64,000 bases of DNA. Source: Kribbella aluminosa. Its GTDB lineage: Bacteria; Actinomycetota; Actinomycetes; Propionibacteriales; Kribbellaceae. The stretch is taken from the NCBI RefSeq assembly GCF_017876295.1, contig NZ_JAGINT010000001.1, positions 4,278,001 through 4,342,000 on the forward strand. The letters are read 5' to 3'. Of the stretch, positions 19,030 through 28,035 are shown piece after piece. The notes beneath the pieces were generated by a model. The model searched no databases. It saw only the letters and a program-made list of their open reading frames with translations, and was not told the DNA's origin. A program made the translations under genes and the position numbers. Every line of letters starts with the position of its first letter. Within the stretch, counting starts at the first letter, position 1.

Positions 19030-19704
19030 CTAAGGCTCGAAGCGGTATCCCATGCCGGGCTCGGTGATCAGGTGGTCCGGGCGTGCGGGGTCGAGCTCGA
19101 GCTTCCGGCGCAGCTGGGCCATGTACACCCGCAGGTAGTTGGTCTCGGCCTCGTAGCCGGGACCCCACACGTCCTGCAGCAGCTGCTTCTGGCCGATCAG
19201 CTTGCCCGGGTTCCGGACCAGGATCTCGAGCAGGCTCCATTCGGTCGGAGTGAGCCGGACGTCGCCGTCAGCGGTCGTGACACGCCTTGCGGCGAGGTCG
19301 ATCGTGAAGGCCTCCGTCCGGATGGTGGCGGCGCCGGTGTCGGCCGTCGTACGGCGAAGTGCCGCGCGAATCCGGGCCAGGAGCTCGTCCATCCCGAAGG
19401 GTTTGGTCACGTAGTCGTCGGCGCCCGCGTCGAGCGCCGCCACCTTGTCGGCCTGGGCGTCGCGGGCCGACAGCACGATGATCGATGCCGTGCACCAGCC
19501 CCGCAGTCCGTGGACGACCTCGACACCGTCGAGATCCGGCAGTCCGAGGTCGAGGATGACGAGGTCGGGTGGACGTTTGCCGGCGGTCGCCAGGGCGGAG
19601 GCTCCGTCGGCCGCGGTGTCGACCTCGTAGTGGCGGGCGCGCAGGTTGATGGCCAGGGCGCGGAGCAGCCGGCGGTCGTCGTCGACGATCAGTACGCGGG
19701 TCAT
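19030..19704 (-). CDS. kdpE: KdpE-like response regulator
   Basis: A 224-residue OmpR-family regulator. The receiver has the acidic pair DDD, phosphoacceptor D52 (VILDLGLPDLDG), the S/T of LSARD, and Lys in YVTKPF. The winged-helix output domain ends with the block TNYLRVYMAQLRRKLELDPA then RPDHLITEPGMGYRF, which is diagnostic of KdpE. No kdpFABC pump genes are present; instead the pair lies between two APC-type permeases. ATG overlaps the kdpD stop by 4 bases. Confidence 0.93.
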   Translation of the reverse strand: MTRVLIVDDDRRLLRALAINLRARHYEVDTAADGASALATAGKRPPDLVILDLGLPDLDGVEVVHGLRGWCTASIIVLSARDAQADKVAALDAGADDYVTKPFGMDELLARIRAALRRTTADTGAATIRTEAFTIDLAARRVTTADGDVRLTPTEWSLLEILVRNPGKLIGQKQLLQDVWGPGYEAETNYLRVYMAQLRRKLELDPARPDHLITEPGMGYRFEP

Positions 19705-21071
19705 GACGCCACCGGTAACGTCACTGTCATGGTCAGGCCTCCGCCGGACGTCGGTGACGGCGTGAGCGCCCCGGACATGGCTTCGGTGAATCCGCGGGCG
19801 ATCGCCAGTCCGAGGCCGACGCCGCCGTCCGCGGGATTGTCGCCGAGCCGCTGGAACGGGGTGAACATCCGGGCGAAGTCCTCAGCAGGTACGCCGGGAC
19901 CGGTGTCCACCACCGTGACGCGTACGGCGTCGCCGTCGTTCGACGCGCCGACGCGCACGGCATCCGTACTGTAGCGGCGGGCGTTGTCGACCAGGTTGGC
20001 GATCACCCGTTCGAGCAGACCGGCGTCGGCGAGGACGAGCGGCAGATCGTCGGGTACGTCGACCACGACGGCGTCCCGCGGCATACCGACCAGTGCCTTG
20101 CCGACGATCTCGTCGAGCACGAGCGGGCGGCGATCGACGCTCAGGGCGCCGGCCTGCAGACGGCTCATCGCGAGCAGGTTCGCGATCAGGTCGTCCAGCC
20201 GGTCCGCGGACTCCTCGATCGTCTCCAGCAGCTCGCGCTGCTCCTCGGGGCTCCAGTCGACGTCGCTCTGCCGGAGGCTCGAGACGGCAGCCTTGATCCC
20301 GGACAACGGGGTACGGAGGTCGTGCCCGACGGCGGCGAGGAGCGCGGAGCGGAGTTTGTCGACCTCGGCGAGTTGACGCGCCTGGGCAGCCTGGCCGGCC
20401 AGTTGCCGGTCTTCCCAGGCCCGCGCCGCAGCACCGGCCAGCCGGGACAGCAGCTTGCGGTCCTCCGCGAAGAGCTCCGGGCCTTCGGCAACCAGTCGCA
20501 GGCCGTCCCGGGCCGGAACCGAGATGACCGGGCTGCCGCGCAACGGCGGGCCCGCGAGGGCGAGGACCTGGTCCGTCTCGCCCCGCCGGCCGAGCAGCGC
20601 GACGGAGACCATCCCGAACGTGTCGCGGACCTCGTCGAGCACCGCGCCCAGCGCGTCGCCGGTCATGGGTTCGGAGGTGATCCGGGACAGCACCTCCGCT
20701 TCGCTGCGACTGCGCGCGGCCGCGATCCGCCGGCTCGTCGCGAGATCGACCGTGACGCTGACCGTCACCGCGACGATCACGAACACGACCAGCGCGATGA
20801 TGCTGTCGCGTTGCTCGACGGCGAACGTGTGGTACGGCGCGGTGAAGAAGAAGTTTGCCAGCAGCACCGACCCCAGGGCGGCCACGACGCCGGGGAGGAT
20901 GCCACCGGTCACCGCGATCAGTACGACGAGCAGCAGGTACAGCAGCAGGATGCTCTCCAGCGCGAGACTGTCCCGGACCGGTACCAGCACGAGCGTCAGC
21001 GCCGGCAGGCAACCGACGACCAGGCCGAGTCCCGTCCACAGCCGGGCTCGGCGGCCGTGCCTCGACGACAT
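19701..21071 (-). CDS. kdpD: KdpD-like sensor kinase lacking the N-terminal KdpD domain
   Basis: A 456-residue histidine kinase. It starts directly with the four-TM DUF4118 region of KdpD (LESILLLYLLLVVLIAVTGG, ANFFFTAPYHTFAVEQRDS), then a GAF-like region, the H box GHDLRTPLSGIKAAVSSL, and the ATPase boxes (NLVDNARRY, DTGPGVP, GVGLGLAI). The long N-terminal KdpD and universal-stress domains of full KdpD are absent, so sensing must use the membrane or GAF region. ATG 21071 was chosen; an in-frame start at 21179 would overlap the upstream permease by 32 bases. Confidence 0.88.
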   Translation of the reverse strand: MSSRHGRRARLWTGLGLVVGCLPALTLVLVPVRDSLALESILLLYLLLVVLIAVTGGILPGVVAALGSVLLANFFFTAPYHTFAVEQRDSIIALVVFVIVAVTVSVTVDLATSRRIAAARSRSEAEVLSRITSEPMTGDALGAVLDEVRDTFGMVSVALLGRRGETDQVLALAGPPLRGSPVISVPARDGLRLVAEGPELFAEDRKLLSRLAGAAARAWEDRQLAGQAAQARQLAEVDKLRSALLAAVGHDLRTPLSGIKAAVSSLRQSDVDWSPEEQRELLETIEESADRLDDLIANLLAMSRLQAGALSVDRRPLVLDEIVGKALVGMPRDAVVVDVPDDLPLVLADAGLLERVIANLVDNARRYSTDAVRVGASNDGDAVRVTVVDTGPGVPAEDFARMFTPFQRLGDNPADGGVGLGLAIARGFTEAMSGALTPSPTSGGGLTMTVTLPVAS

Positions 21072-21147
21072 GATCGTGCCGAGTGGGCGTCCGGCAGCAT
21101 CCGGCCTGCGGTTCTGCTCCACGAAGCCACTGTGGCACGTCGTCCCG

Positions 21148-23148
21148 TCACACGGGAGACCCCGGCCGCACGCGCTCACCGGCTTTCCGCACCGGGAGCG
21201 CCGCGGGTGGCTCGATGCGCCGGGCCTCGAGGACCTCCGCCGAGCCGAGCTGCCACGGCACGTTGATCACCATCACGCCAGGCTGGAACAGCAGCCGGGC
21301 CTTCAGCCGCAGTGCGCTCTGGTTGTGCAGCAAGGCCTCCCACCAGTGCCCCACGACGTACTCCGGAATGAACACCGCGACGAGGTCACGCGGACCGGTC
21401 CGGCGCAGATCCTTCACGTACTCGAGCACCGGTCCGGTGACGTCGCGGTACGGCGAGTGCAGGACCTTCAAAGGCACCGGGATCTCCCGCTCGGTCCACT
21501 CCAGCAGAAGCGCGTCGGACGCCTCCTGGTCGGTGGCGACTGTCACCGCGGTCAGCGACGTCGGCCGGGTCGCCCGCGCGTAGGCGAGCGCCCTCAGGGT
21601 CGGGGTGTGCACCTTGGAGACCAGGACGATCGCGAACACCCGTGGCGGCAACGTGACGCCACCCGGGCCGGGTGTCAGCTCGACCTCGACACGGTCGTAG
21701 TACCGCCGGATGCCCTTCATCAGCGCGAAGACCGCGGGCATCGCGATGACGACGAGCCACGCTCCGTGCGTGAACTTGGTGATCAGCACGACGACCAGCA
21801 CGACCGCGGTGAAGACCGCTCCGAAGCCGTTGATCGCCCGGGAGCGGTGCATCGACGGCTTCGACTGTGTCGACGCCGGTTCGCGCAACTGCCGGGTCCA
21901 GTGCACGACCATGCCGGCCTGGCTGAGCGTGAACGACACGAAGACGCCGATGATGTACAGCTGGATCAGCCGCGTCGTACTGGCGTGGAAGACCCAGATC
22001 AGCAGGCCGGCCAGCGCCGACAGGATCACGATGCCGTTGCTGTAGACCAGCCGGTCCCCGCGCCGGGAGAACTGCCGCGGCAGGAAGCCGTCGTGTCCCA
22101 GCAGCGATGCCAGGATCGGGAACCCGTTGAACGCGGTGTTCGCGGCCAGGACCAGGATCGCCGCCGTGAACGCCTGGACCGCGAAGAACCCGACCGTGTG
22201 GTACCCGCCGAACACCGCACCGGCGACCTGGGCGATCACCGTCCGCTGCTCGTAACCCGCCGGCGCGCCGATCAGCCGCGACGGAGTATCGCTGACATGA
22301 ACGTGCGACGTCAGCGCCAGCACAGTGATGCCGGCGAACATCGCGACCGTCACCCCACCCATGATCGCCAGCGTCGCCGCCGCGTTGTGACTCTTCGGCG
22401 GCTTGAAGTTGGGTACACCGTTGCTGACGGCCTCGACCCCGGTCAGCGCCGTGCACCCCGAGGCGAAGGCGCGCATCGCGAGCAGCAGAACGGCCAGACC
22501 GGTCACATGGCTCGCCGGAACGATCCCGTACGACGCGGACTCCGCCTGCGGCGCGTTGCCCGCGAGCATCCGGACGAAGCCGGTCACGATCATCACGAGC
22601 ACCACCGCGATGAACCCGTACGTCGGAACGGCGAACGCCGTACCCGACTCCTTGACGCCTCGCAGGTTCATCAGGGCCAGCACCACGATCATCCCGATCG
22701 ACACCGCGACCGCGTGCGGCGCCAGCGCGGGAAAGGCCGAGACGATGTTCTGCACGCCGGCGGCGACCGACACCGCGACCGTCAGCACGTAGTCGACGAG
22801 CAGGGCACTGGCGGCGACGAGGGACGCGTTCCGGCCGAGGTTCGCCCGGCTCACGGCGTACGCGCCGCCTCCGCTCGGGTAGGCGTGGCAGGTCTGCCGG
22901 TACGACGCGACGACCACGAGCAGCAACGCGATCACCACGGCCGCCACCCACGGTGCGAGGTGCAGCAACGCCAGGCCGCCCAGGCTGAGCATGAGCAGGA
23001 TCTCCTCGGTCGCATAAGCGTTCGAGGACAACGGGTCGCTGCAGAACACCGGCAACGCGAGCTTCTTCGGCAGCAGCGTGTCGCCCAGCCACTCACTCCG
23101 GAGCGGCCTCCCGACCAGCAGCCGCTTCGGCAACTCCAGCACCTTCAC
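21148..23148 (-). CDS. KimA-like APC potassium transporter
   Basis: A 666-residue APC-superfamily protein. The segment LPVFCSDPLSSNAYATEEILLMLSLGG is very close to the KimA/YdaO signature, and YPSGGGAYAVSRANLGR follows. About 12 TM segments end near residue 445; the soluble C-terminal region (RVFAIVLVSKVHTPTLRALAYARATRPT) is the USP-like dimer domain of KimA-type proteins. KimA imports K+ with protons. Being upstream of kdpD-kdpE on one strand supports potassium uptake. GTG 23148 is the likely start; another GTG at 23142 has a better ribosome-binding site. Confidence 0.8.
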   Translation of the reverse strand: MKVLELPKRLLVGRPLRSEWLGDTLLPKKLALPVFCSDPLSSNAYATEEILLMLSLGGLALLHLAPWVAAVVIALLLVVVASYRQTCHAYPSGGGAYAVSRANLGRNASLVAASALLVDYVLTVAVSVAAGVQNIVSAFPALAPHAVAVSIGMIVVLALMNLRGVKESGTAFAVPTYGFIAVVLVMIVTGFVRMLAGNAPQAESASYGIVPASHVTGLAVLLLAMRAFASGCTALTGVEAVSNGVPNFKPPKSHNAAATLAIMGGVTVAMFAGITVLALTSHVHVSDTPSRLIGAPAGYEQRTVIAQVAGAVFGGYHTVGFFAVQAFTAAILVLAANTAFNGFPILASLLGHDGFLPRQFSRRGDRLVYSNGIVILSALAGLLIWVFHASTTRLIQLYIIGVFVSFTLSQAGMVVHWTRQLREPASTQSKPSMHRSRAINGFGAVFTAVVLVVVLITKFTHGAWLVVIAMPAVFALMKGIRRYYDRVEVELTPGPGGVTLPPRVFAIVLVSKVHTPTLRALAYARATRPTSLTAVTVATDQEASDALLLEWTEREIPVPLKVLHSPYRDVTGPVLEYVKDLRRTGPRDLVAVFIPEYVVGHWWEALLHNQSALRLKARLLFQPGVMVINVPWQLGSAEVLEARRIEPPAALPVRKAGERVRPGSPV

Positions 23149-23188
23149 ACCACCAGCCAACCGCGGGCGGACCGTCAGGAACCCTGAT

Positions 23189-23239
23189 CTTGACGCGCCC
23201 TTGACGCCCACCCCGAAGATCTTGACGCCGCCTTGACGC
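23189..23239 (-). promoter_or_regulatory. Four phased direct repeats upstream of kimA-like gene
   Basis: The octamer CTTGACGC (GCGTCAAG towards the gene) occurs at 23189, 23200, 23221 and 23232, spacings 11, 21 and 11, i.e. one, two and one helical turns. Such phased direct repeats are how OmpR/PhoB-family regulators bind. They end 41 bases upstream of the kimA-like start and are probably the binding site of the KdpE encoded in the same operon. Confidence 0.6.
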
Positions 23240-23251
23240 CCAACCTTCCTG

Positions 23252-23585
23252 CTACTGGAGGTGGTGAACCTCCTGCAACGCGTAGACAGGGGTCGGCAGG
23301 TTCTCGTAGCGGGCCTTGAGATGGAGGGAGAGGTAAAGGGAGTAGTGGCGGGACTGGTGGAGGTTGCCGCCGTGGAACCAGTGGGACTCCTGCTGGGTCG
23401 GTTTCCACATGTTGCGTTGCTCGCCTTCCCACGGGCCGGGGGTCCTTGGTCGTGTCGGTGCCGACGCCCCGGCACTTGCCGACGGCATCGGCTGCCTCCT
23501 GGGAGATGAGGTCCGCGGCCCAGCCGTTCATCGAGCCGTAACCGGTCGCGTACACGACGAGGTCGGCGGGCAGCCACCGCGCTGT
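23252..23585 (-). pseudogene. Flavin-containing monooxygenase remnant, 5'-truncated and frameshifted
   Basis: Two adjacent frames together give the FMO C-terminus: DLVVYATGYGSMNGWAADLI then GKC...KDP in one frame (about 23564-23440), and GPWEGEQRNMWKPTQQ, WFHGGNLHQSRHYSLYLSL and TPVYALQEVHHLQ in the next (23437-23255). A single extra C in a run of five at about 23438 breaks the frame. Nothing upstream of DLVVYATG is recognisable: the FAD and NADPH folds are gone and repeats begin instead. It was probably a Baeyer-Villiger-type FMO. Confidence 0.8.
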
Positions 23586-23766
23586 CGAAGAACCTCGCCT
23601 ACGCGGTGGCGTCTGCCGTCGTGCCGTCGTGCCGTCGTGCCGTCGTCGCGTACGACGGTGTCCTCGGTCAGGTGTGAGACCTGGCCGTGGGCGAGCCTCA
23701 CGTCGCCGGTTCGGGCTCGGGCAGGGGTTGACGGCCGCCGCCGGTGAGCGCGGCCACGGAGCGGCT

Positions 23767-23844
23767 GGATCTCCATGCACACAGAACCGCCTCGAACGGT
23801 CTGATTGTGGCCCGTGCGGGGAGGTTGTGCATGCATGCAGGTCC
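23767..23844. repeat. Dispersed palindromic repeat family 2, copy 1
   Basis: A 78-base element starting GGATCTCCATGCACA and ending with the near-complement TGCATGCATGCAGGTCC. Inside, AACCGCCTCG and CGGGGAGGTT pair imperfectly around a CTGATTGTGG loop. A second copy lies in the opposite orientation at 34335-34412, sharing most positions over the whole length. No coding role is visible. Confidence 0.8.
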
Positions 23845-23905
23845 ACTCACCGCCACCCACGCCCCCTCCACCGCTCCGCCGCTCCGCCTGGCCGCCTGGC
23901 CGCCT

Positions 23906-23973
23906 GTTCCACCGGTCCGCCTGTTCCACCGGTCCGCCTGTTCCACCGGTCCGCCGGTTCCACCGGTCCGCCG
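23906..23973. repeat. 17-bp tandem repeat, four copies
   Basis: GTTCCACCGGTCCGCCK is repeated four times in a row (23906, 23923, 23940, 23957). The surrounding 23590-24040 has no supported gene; a shorter CCGTCGTG array is at about 23620-23645. Confidence 0.85.
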
Positions 23974-24049
23974 GTCGGCCGGGGCCGACGTCATCCTCGG
24001 CCGATCGGGTCGCCCGCCGAACGGCACGCCGGCCTCGAGCCACCATCTC

Positions 24050-24125
24050 AGGGGTTGACCGCTGACATGGTGGGTTGTCTTCCCGCAGGCCAGGGGCCAA
24101 CCCGCAAGCTGAGGGGTCAACCCCT
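24050..24125. repeat. 76-bp element with AGGGGTTSACC ends, copy 1
   Basis: AGGGGTTGACC at 24050-24060 is perfectly complementary to GGTCAACCCCT at 24115-24125. Inner arms GGGTTG and CAACCC pair as well. A second element with the same ends and exactly the same length is at 42414-42489, although the interiors differ. Confidence 0.6.
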
Positions 24126-24209
24126 CCCGTTCCTGCCGCCCGCGTCTCGTTCGACGTCGCGGGCTGATCCCGCCGCGGCCCGACCTTCGGCCAGGTGTCG
24201 ACGCGTGGC

Positions 24210-24704
24210 TCAGCGCAGTGCCCTGAAGTACCGCCATCGGTAGAACTGCTGCGCGACAAGTGCGAGCGGATAGACCAGCGACCTCAGCCCGGGCGCGGGG
24301 CGCGTTCGCGAGCGAAGGGTCAGCCAGACCGAGCCGTCTGTACGACGCTCCACCAGGAACGTCTCCTCCCCGCGGACGGGATGGCCGGCGAGCGTGCCGT
24401 AGGCGAACCCGACGCGGGTCGGCTCGTCGACGACGGCGACCACCTGGACCGGTTCGTGGATCCGGAACGGGCCGAGGCGGGCGATCAGCCAGTAGCGCCG
24501 GCCGGGCAGCACCGTGGGATCGCCTTGGATCGAGAAACCGCTGCGGGTCTTCACACCCCACCGGAGGAGTTCGGTGGTGACGTCGGCCCAGTGGGGTCCG
24601 CGTGAGCCGATGCGCACCGTGTGGTGGTAGCACCGCACGCCGCCGGTCAGCGTCGCGCCGGCTGTGTCGTCGGTCGGCGCGCGCATCGACAGGTTGGCTC
24701 GCAT
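24210..24704 (-). CDS. DUF1990 family protein
   Basis: A 164-residue protein with the DUF1990 (UPF0548) pattern: HHTVRIGSRGPHWADVTTELLRWGVKTRSGF, PVQVVAVVDEPTRVGFAYGTLAGHPVRGEETFLVER, and the closing ARPAPGLRSLVYPLALVAQQFYRWRY-like tail. The fold is related to START/SRPBCC proteins and the function is unknown. ATG 24704 is 69 bases from the divergent glycosidase-like gene, with which it may share a control region. Confidence 0.85.
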   Translation of the reverse strand: MRANLSMRAPTDDTAGATLTGGVRCYHHTVRIGSRGPHWADVTTELLRWGVKTRSGFSIQGDPTVLPGRRYWLIARLGPFRIHEPVQVVAVVDEPTRVGFAYGTLAGHPVRGEETFLVERRTDGSVWLTLRSRTRPAPGLRSLVYPLALVAQQFYRWRYFRALR

Positions 24705-24773
24705 GGAGGCAATTGTCCAGTTGCTGACGTCGCGCTGGTGTTGGGGTGGTGGAGCAGGGAAGGGTTGGTGGGT

Positions 24774-26862
24774 ATGACGGACAAGGCGCGTGAGGCGACC
24801 GGGTTTCAGGAGCAGGCGGCATACGACGAGTCCATCGATCTGCGGACGGACTTCGTCATGGTGTACGGGCTGAACGACACGACGGCGGAGCGGATCGGGC
24901 GGTGGCGGGAGGCCGGGTATCGGGTGCACCTGATGACCGGGATCTCGTGGGGGACGTACCAGGACTATCTGGACGGCCGGTGGGACGGCGCCGAGCACTG
25001 GGACGATGCGCAGACCGCCGCCGACGGGAAGCCGATTCTGCACGGTGAGAGCACCGACATTCCGTACATGGTGCCGACGTTCGGCTTTACCGAATACCTC
25101 GTGCAGAAGCTGCGGCCGATCATCGGGCTCGGGGTGGAGGGGATTCATCTCGAGGAGCCGGAGTTCTGGGCGCGAGCGGGGTATTCGGAGTCGTTCAAGC
25201 GAGAGTGGCAGGCATTCTTCAAGGAACCGTGGCAGCCGCCCCACAGTACGCCGGAGGCGCATTACCGGTCGGGTCAGCTCAAGCAGCACCTGCTGTCCCG
25301 CAGCCTCGACCGGGTGACGTCGGTACTGCGTGACGAGGCGCTCGGACTGGGCCGCGAAGTGCACTTCTACGTGCCGACGCACAGCCTGCTGAACTACACC
25401 CAATGGCAGATCATCAGCCCGGAATCACGCCTCCGCACCCTCCCCTCGATCGACGGCGCGATCGCGCAGGTGTGGACCGGCACGTCGCGGACGCCGAACG
25501 TGTACGACGGCAAGGTCGCCGAGCGGACGTTCGAGACGGCGTACCTCGAGTACGGCATCGCGCAGGACCTCACCCGCGGGACCGACCGGCGGATGTGGTT
25601 CCTGCACGACCCGATCGAGGACCACCCGGACCGGACCTGGGAGGACTACCTCGCCAACTACCAGCGGACCCTGGTCGCGTCGCTCCTGCACCCGGGCGTC
25701 TCGCGGTACGAGGTCGCGCCGTGGCCGCACCGGATCTTCAACCGCCCGTACCTGCGCGAAGGCAGCACCGAACGCGAGCTGATCCCGCCGGACACCGCGA
25801 CGAGTTACCTGATCGCGATGAACAGCCTCCGCGACCTGGACCAGCCCGACGTACGGTGGGCGCACGAGGGACCGCGGATCGGCATCGCGCTGTCCGACAC
25901 CGCGATGTTCCAGCGCTGGTCCCCCGGCGGCGACGGTGCACATTCGAACGGGGGACATTACGACGGCCTGCAGGACGCCCTCGCACTTGAGGGCCGTGAG
26001 CAACTACATTTCTCCGACTTCTACGGCCTCGCCCTTCCCCCGCTGTACGAGGGCCAACGCGTCGCCCCGGTGCAGCTGGAGAACGTCATCGACACCCCCG
26101 ACGCGCTCGACGACACCGACGTACTCGTCCTCAGCTACGAGTTCCAGAAGCCGCTCGCGCCGGGCATCCACTACGCGCTGGCGGGCTGGGTGAACCGCGG
26201 CGGCAGCCTGCTGTACGTCGGCAACGGCGCGGACCCGTACCACGAGATCCGTTCCTGGTGGACCGGCCGCTACGACACCTGCGCCGACCACCTGGCCGAG
26301 GCGCTCGGCGCCGACCCGACCCGCGACGGCATCCAGCCGATCGGCCAGGGGCCGCGTCCGCTTCCTCGCGTCCCGACCGGCCGACTTCACCGAGAAACCG
26401 GCCGAACTCGTCACCGCGCTCCGCGAACTCGCCGAAGCCGGCGGCCACACCTGGCAGCCCACGAACTGGCTCGCCGTCCGGCGCGGCCCGTACCTGATCG
26501 GCGCCGTACTCGACGGCACACATGTTGTCGAAGGCACCTATCTCGACCTGCTCGACCCGCGCCTCGGGATCGTCCACCGCCGCGAGCTCGGCCCCGGTGA
26601 GCTGACCTGGCTCCGCGACCTCACGTACGACGACGCACCGCTGCTCGCGTCCGCCGGCCGGATCGTCGACTGGCACCGGGACGGATCCACCATCACCTTC
26701 GCCTGCGAGGCCCCGCGCGGTGTGTCAGTCACCACGGCGCTCCGCCTCCCCACCGCCCCCGCAGCCGTCAACGTCGACTCCCACTACGACCCTCAAACCC
26801 AAGTCCTCCACCTCCACCACCCCGGCCTCCCCACCGGCACGCCCATCACCGTCACGATCTGA
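24774..26862 (+). CDS. Uncharacterised glycosidase-like protein, frameshifted near the 3' end
   Basis: No named family is recognised with certainty. Residues 1-380 look like a TIM barrel: repeated strand motifs DFVMVYGLND, YRVHLMTGISWGTYQDY, GVEGIHLEEPEFWARAGYS with adjacent Glu residues, REVHFYVPTHSLLNY, and RRMWFLHDPIED. Residues about 390-520 resemble a GATase-like Rossmann domain (TDVLVLSYEFQKPL, LAGWVNRGGSLLYVGNGAD), as in GH42-type enzymes; the C-terminus looks like a small beta domain. At about 26350 one extra G in GGGG shifts the frame: the continuation RVRFLASRPADFTEKPAELV runs to TGA 26860-26862. No signal peptide is seen. Real mutation or sequencing error cannot be separated here. 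Confidence 0.6.
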
Positions 26863-26865
26863 TCA

Positions 26866-26917
26866 CCGAGTCGTGGATATCGGCGCCAAATCACCGCCGA
26901 TCTCCACGACTCGGCGG
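26866..26917. repeat. Palindromic repeat family 1, copy C; likely bidirectional terminator
   Basis: CCGAGTCGTGGAT at 26866-26878 pairs with a near-exact complement ending CCACGACTCGG at 26904-26914. It starts 4 bases after the stop of the glycosidase-like gene and lies before the convergent end of vanS, the same situation as copy B. The left third found in copies A and B is missing. Confidence 0.75.
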
Positions 26918-26961
26918 CGGGGTTCGGCGCCAATTGCCTCGACTCGGCGGCCCGGGCTTGG

Positions 26962-28035
26962 TCAGGACGGGAGTTCTACCGTGACGCGCAGGCCGCCTTC
27001 GGGGCGGGGGGTGACGGTGAGGGTGCCGTCGTGGGCGCGGGTGATGCTCTTGACGATCGCCAGGCCGAGGCCGACGCCGGAGTGCTGGTCGGTGCGGATC
27101 CGCTCGCTGCCGCGCTGGAACGGCTCGACGAGGGTGGCGATCAGGTGCGGCGCCAACTGCACGCCGGTGTTTTCGACGATCAGCACGACCGTCGGCGTGT
27201 CGACCCGGGTGGTGACCCACACCGAGCCGTTGTCCGGCAGATTGTGGACAATCGCATTGTGGACAAGGTTCGTCGTCAGCTGCAGCAGCAGCGCGGGCGA
27301 GCCGACCGTCGGCGCCTGGTCACCGCCGGTCTCGATCGTGATCCCGTTCTTCTCCGCCAGCGGCAGCAGTGTCTCGGTGGCCTCTTCGGCGATCAGCGAC
27401 AGGTCGACCCGCTCGCGGCTGAAGGACCGCTGGTTCGCGCGGCTGAGTACGAGCAGCGCCTCGGTCAGGTCGATCGCCCGCGCGTTGACCGCATGCAGCC
27501 GATCGACGAGTACGCCGTTGTCGTACGTCAGGTCGTTGCGCGCCACGTCGAGCAGCGTCTGGGTGATCGCCAGCGGCGTCCGGAGTTCGTGCGAGGCGTT
27601 CGCGGCGAACCGCTGCTGCTCGGCGATGTGTGCCTCGAGCTGGGCGAGCATCGTGTCGAACGCGTCGGCCAGCTCCCGGAACTCGTCGCGCGCCCCCGGC
27701 AGCCGGATCCGGTGCGACAGCGACCCGGTCGCCGCGATCCGTGTGGCCTCGGTGATCCGGGTCAGCGGGTCGAGCATCTTCCCGGCCAGGATCCACCCGC
27801 CGAGGAGTCCGAAGACCAGCAGGAACGCCATCACCACGGCCGCTACCGGAGCGAACGAACGCCACAGCAGATGCGGGAAGGTGTACGTCGTGGTCATGAT
27901 CACGACGCCGCCGGACTTGAACTGCATCAGCCCGAACCAGCCCGCGATCAGCAACAGCACCCCCGCGACCATGACGAAGCCCGCGTAGCTGATCGCGAGC
28001 TTGAGCCGGACGCTCAGCCCGGGCTCCCTATCCAC
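26962..28035 (-). CDS. vanS: VanS sensor histidine kinase
   Basis: A 357-residue kinase. TM1 (LAISYAGFVMVAGVLLLIAGWF), a short extracytoplasmic loop of about 25 residues, TM2 (FAPVAAVVMAFLLVFGLLGGWI), a HAMP (KMLDPLTRITEATRIAATGSL), the H box NASHELRTPLAITQTLLDVAR, the N box NLVHNAIVHN, and GVGLGLAIVKSITRAH. The N-terminus REPGLSVRLKLAISYAGF resembles Streptomyces VanS, which responds to glycopeptide antibiotics. GTG 28035 overlaps vanR by 8 bases; ATG 28053 is an alternative. Confidence 0.9.
   Translation of the reverse strand: MDREPGLSVRLKLAISYAGFVMVAGVLLLIAGWFGLMQFKSGGVVIMTTTYTFPHLLWRSFAPVAAVVMAFLLVFGLLGGWILAGKMLDPLTRITEATRIAATGSLSHRIRLPGARDEFRELADAFDTMLAQLEAHIAEQQRFAANASHELRTPLAITQTLLDVARNDLTYDNGVLVDRLHAVNARAIDLTEALLVLSRANQRSFSRERVDLSLIAEEATETLLPLAEKNGITIETGGDQAPTVGSPALLLQLTTNLVHNAIVHNLPDNGSVWVTTRVDTPTVVLIVENTGVQLAPHLIATLVEPFQRGSERIRTDQHSGVGLGLAIVKSITRAHDGTLTVTPRPEGGLRVTVELPS

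Noticed and set aside
23149-23600. c-di-AMP (ydaO) riboswitch upstream of the KimA-like gene
   Set aside because: No recognisable ydaO core sequence; the upstream region is phased direct repeats and FMO remnant.
23906-23973. 17-bp tandem array as a CRISPR-like array
   Set aside because: The copies are directly adjacent without unique spacers and there are no cas genes.
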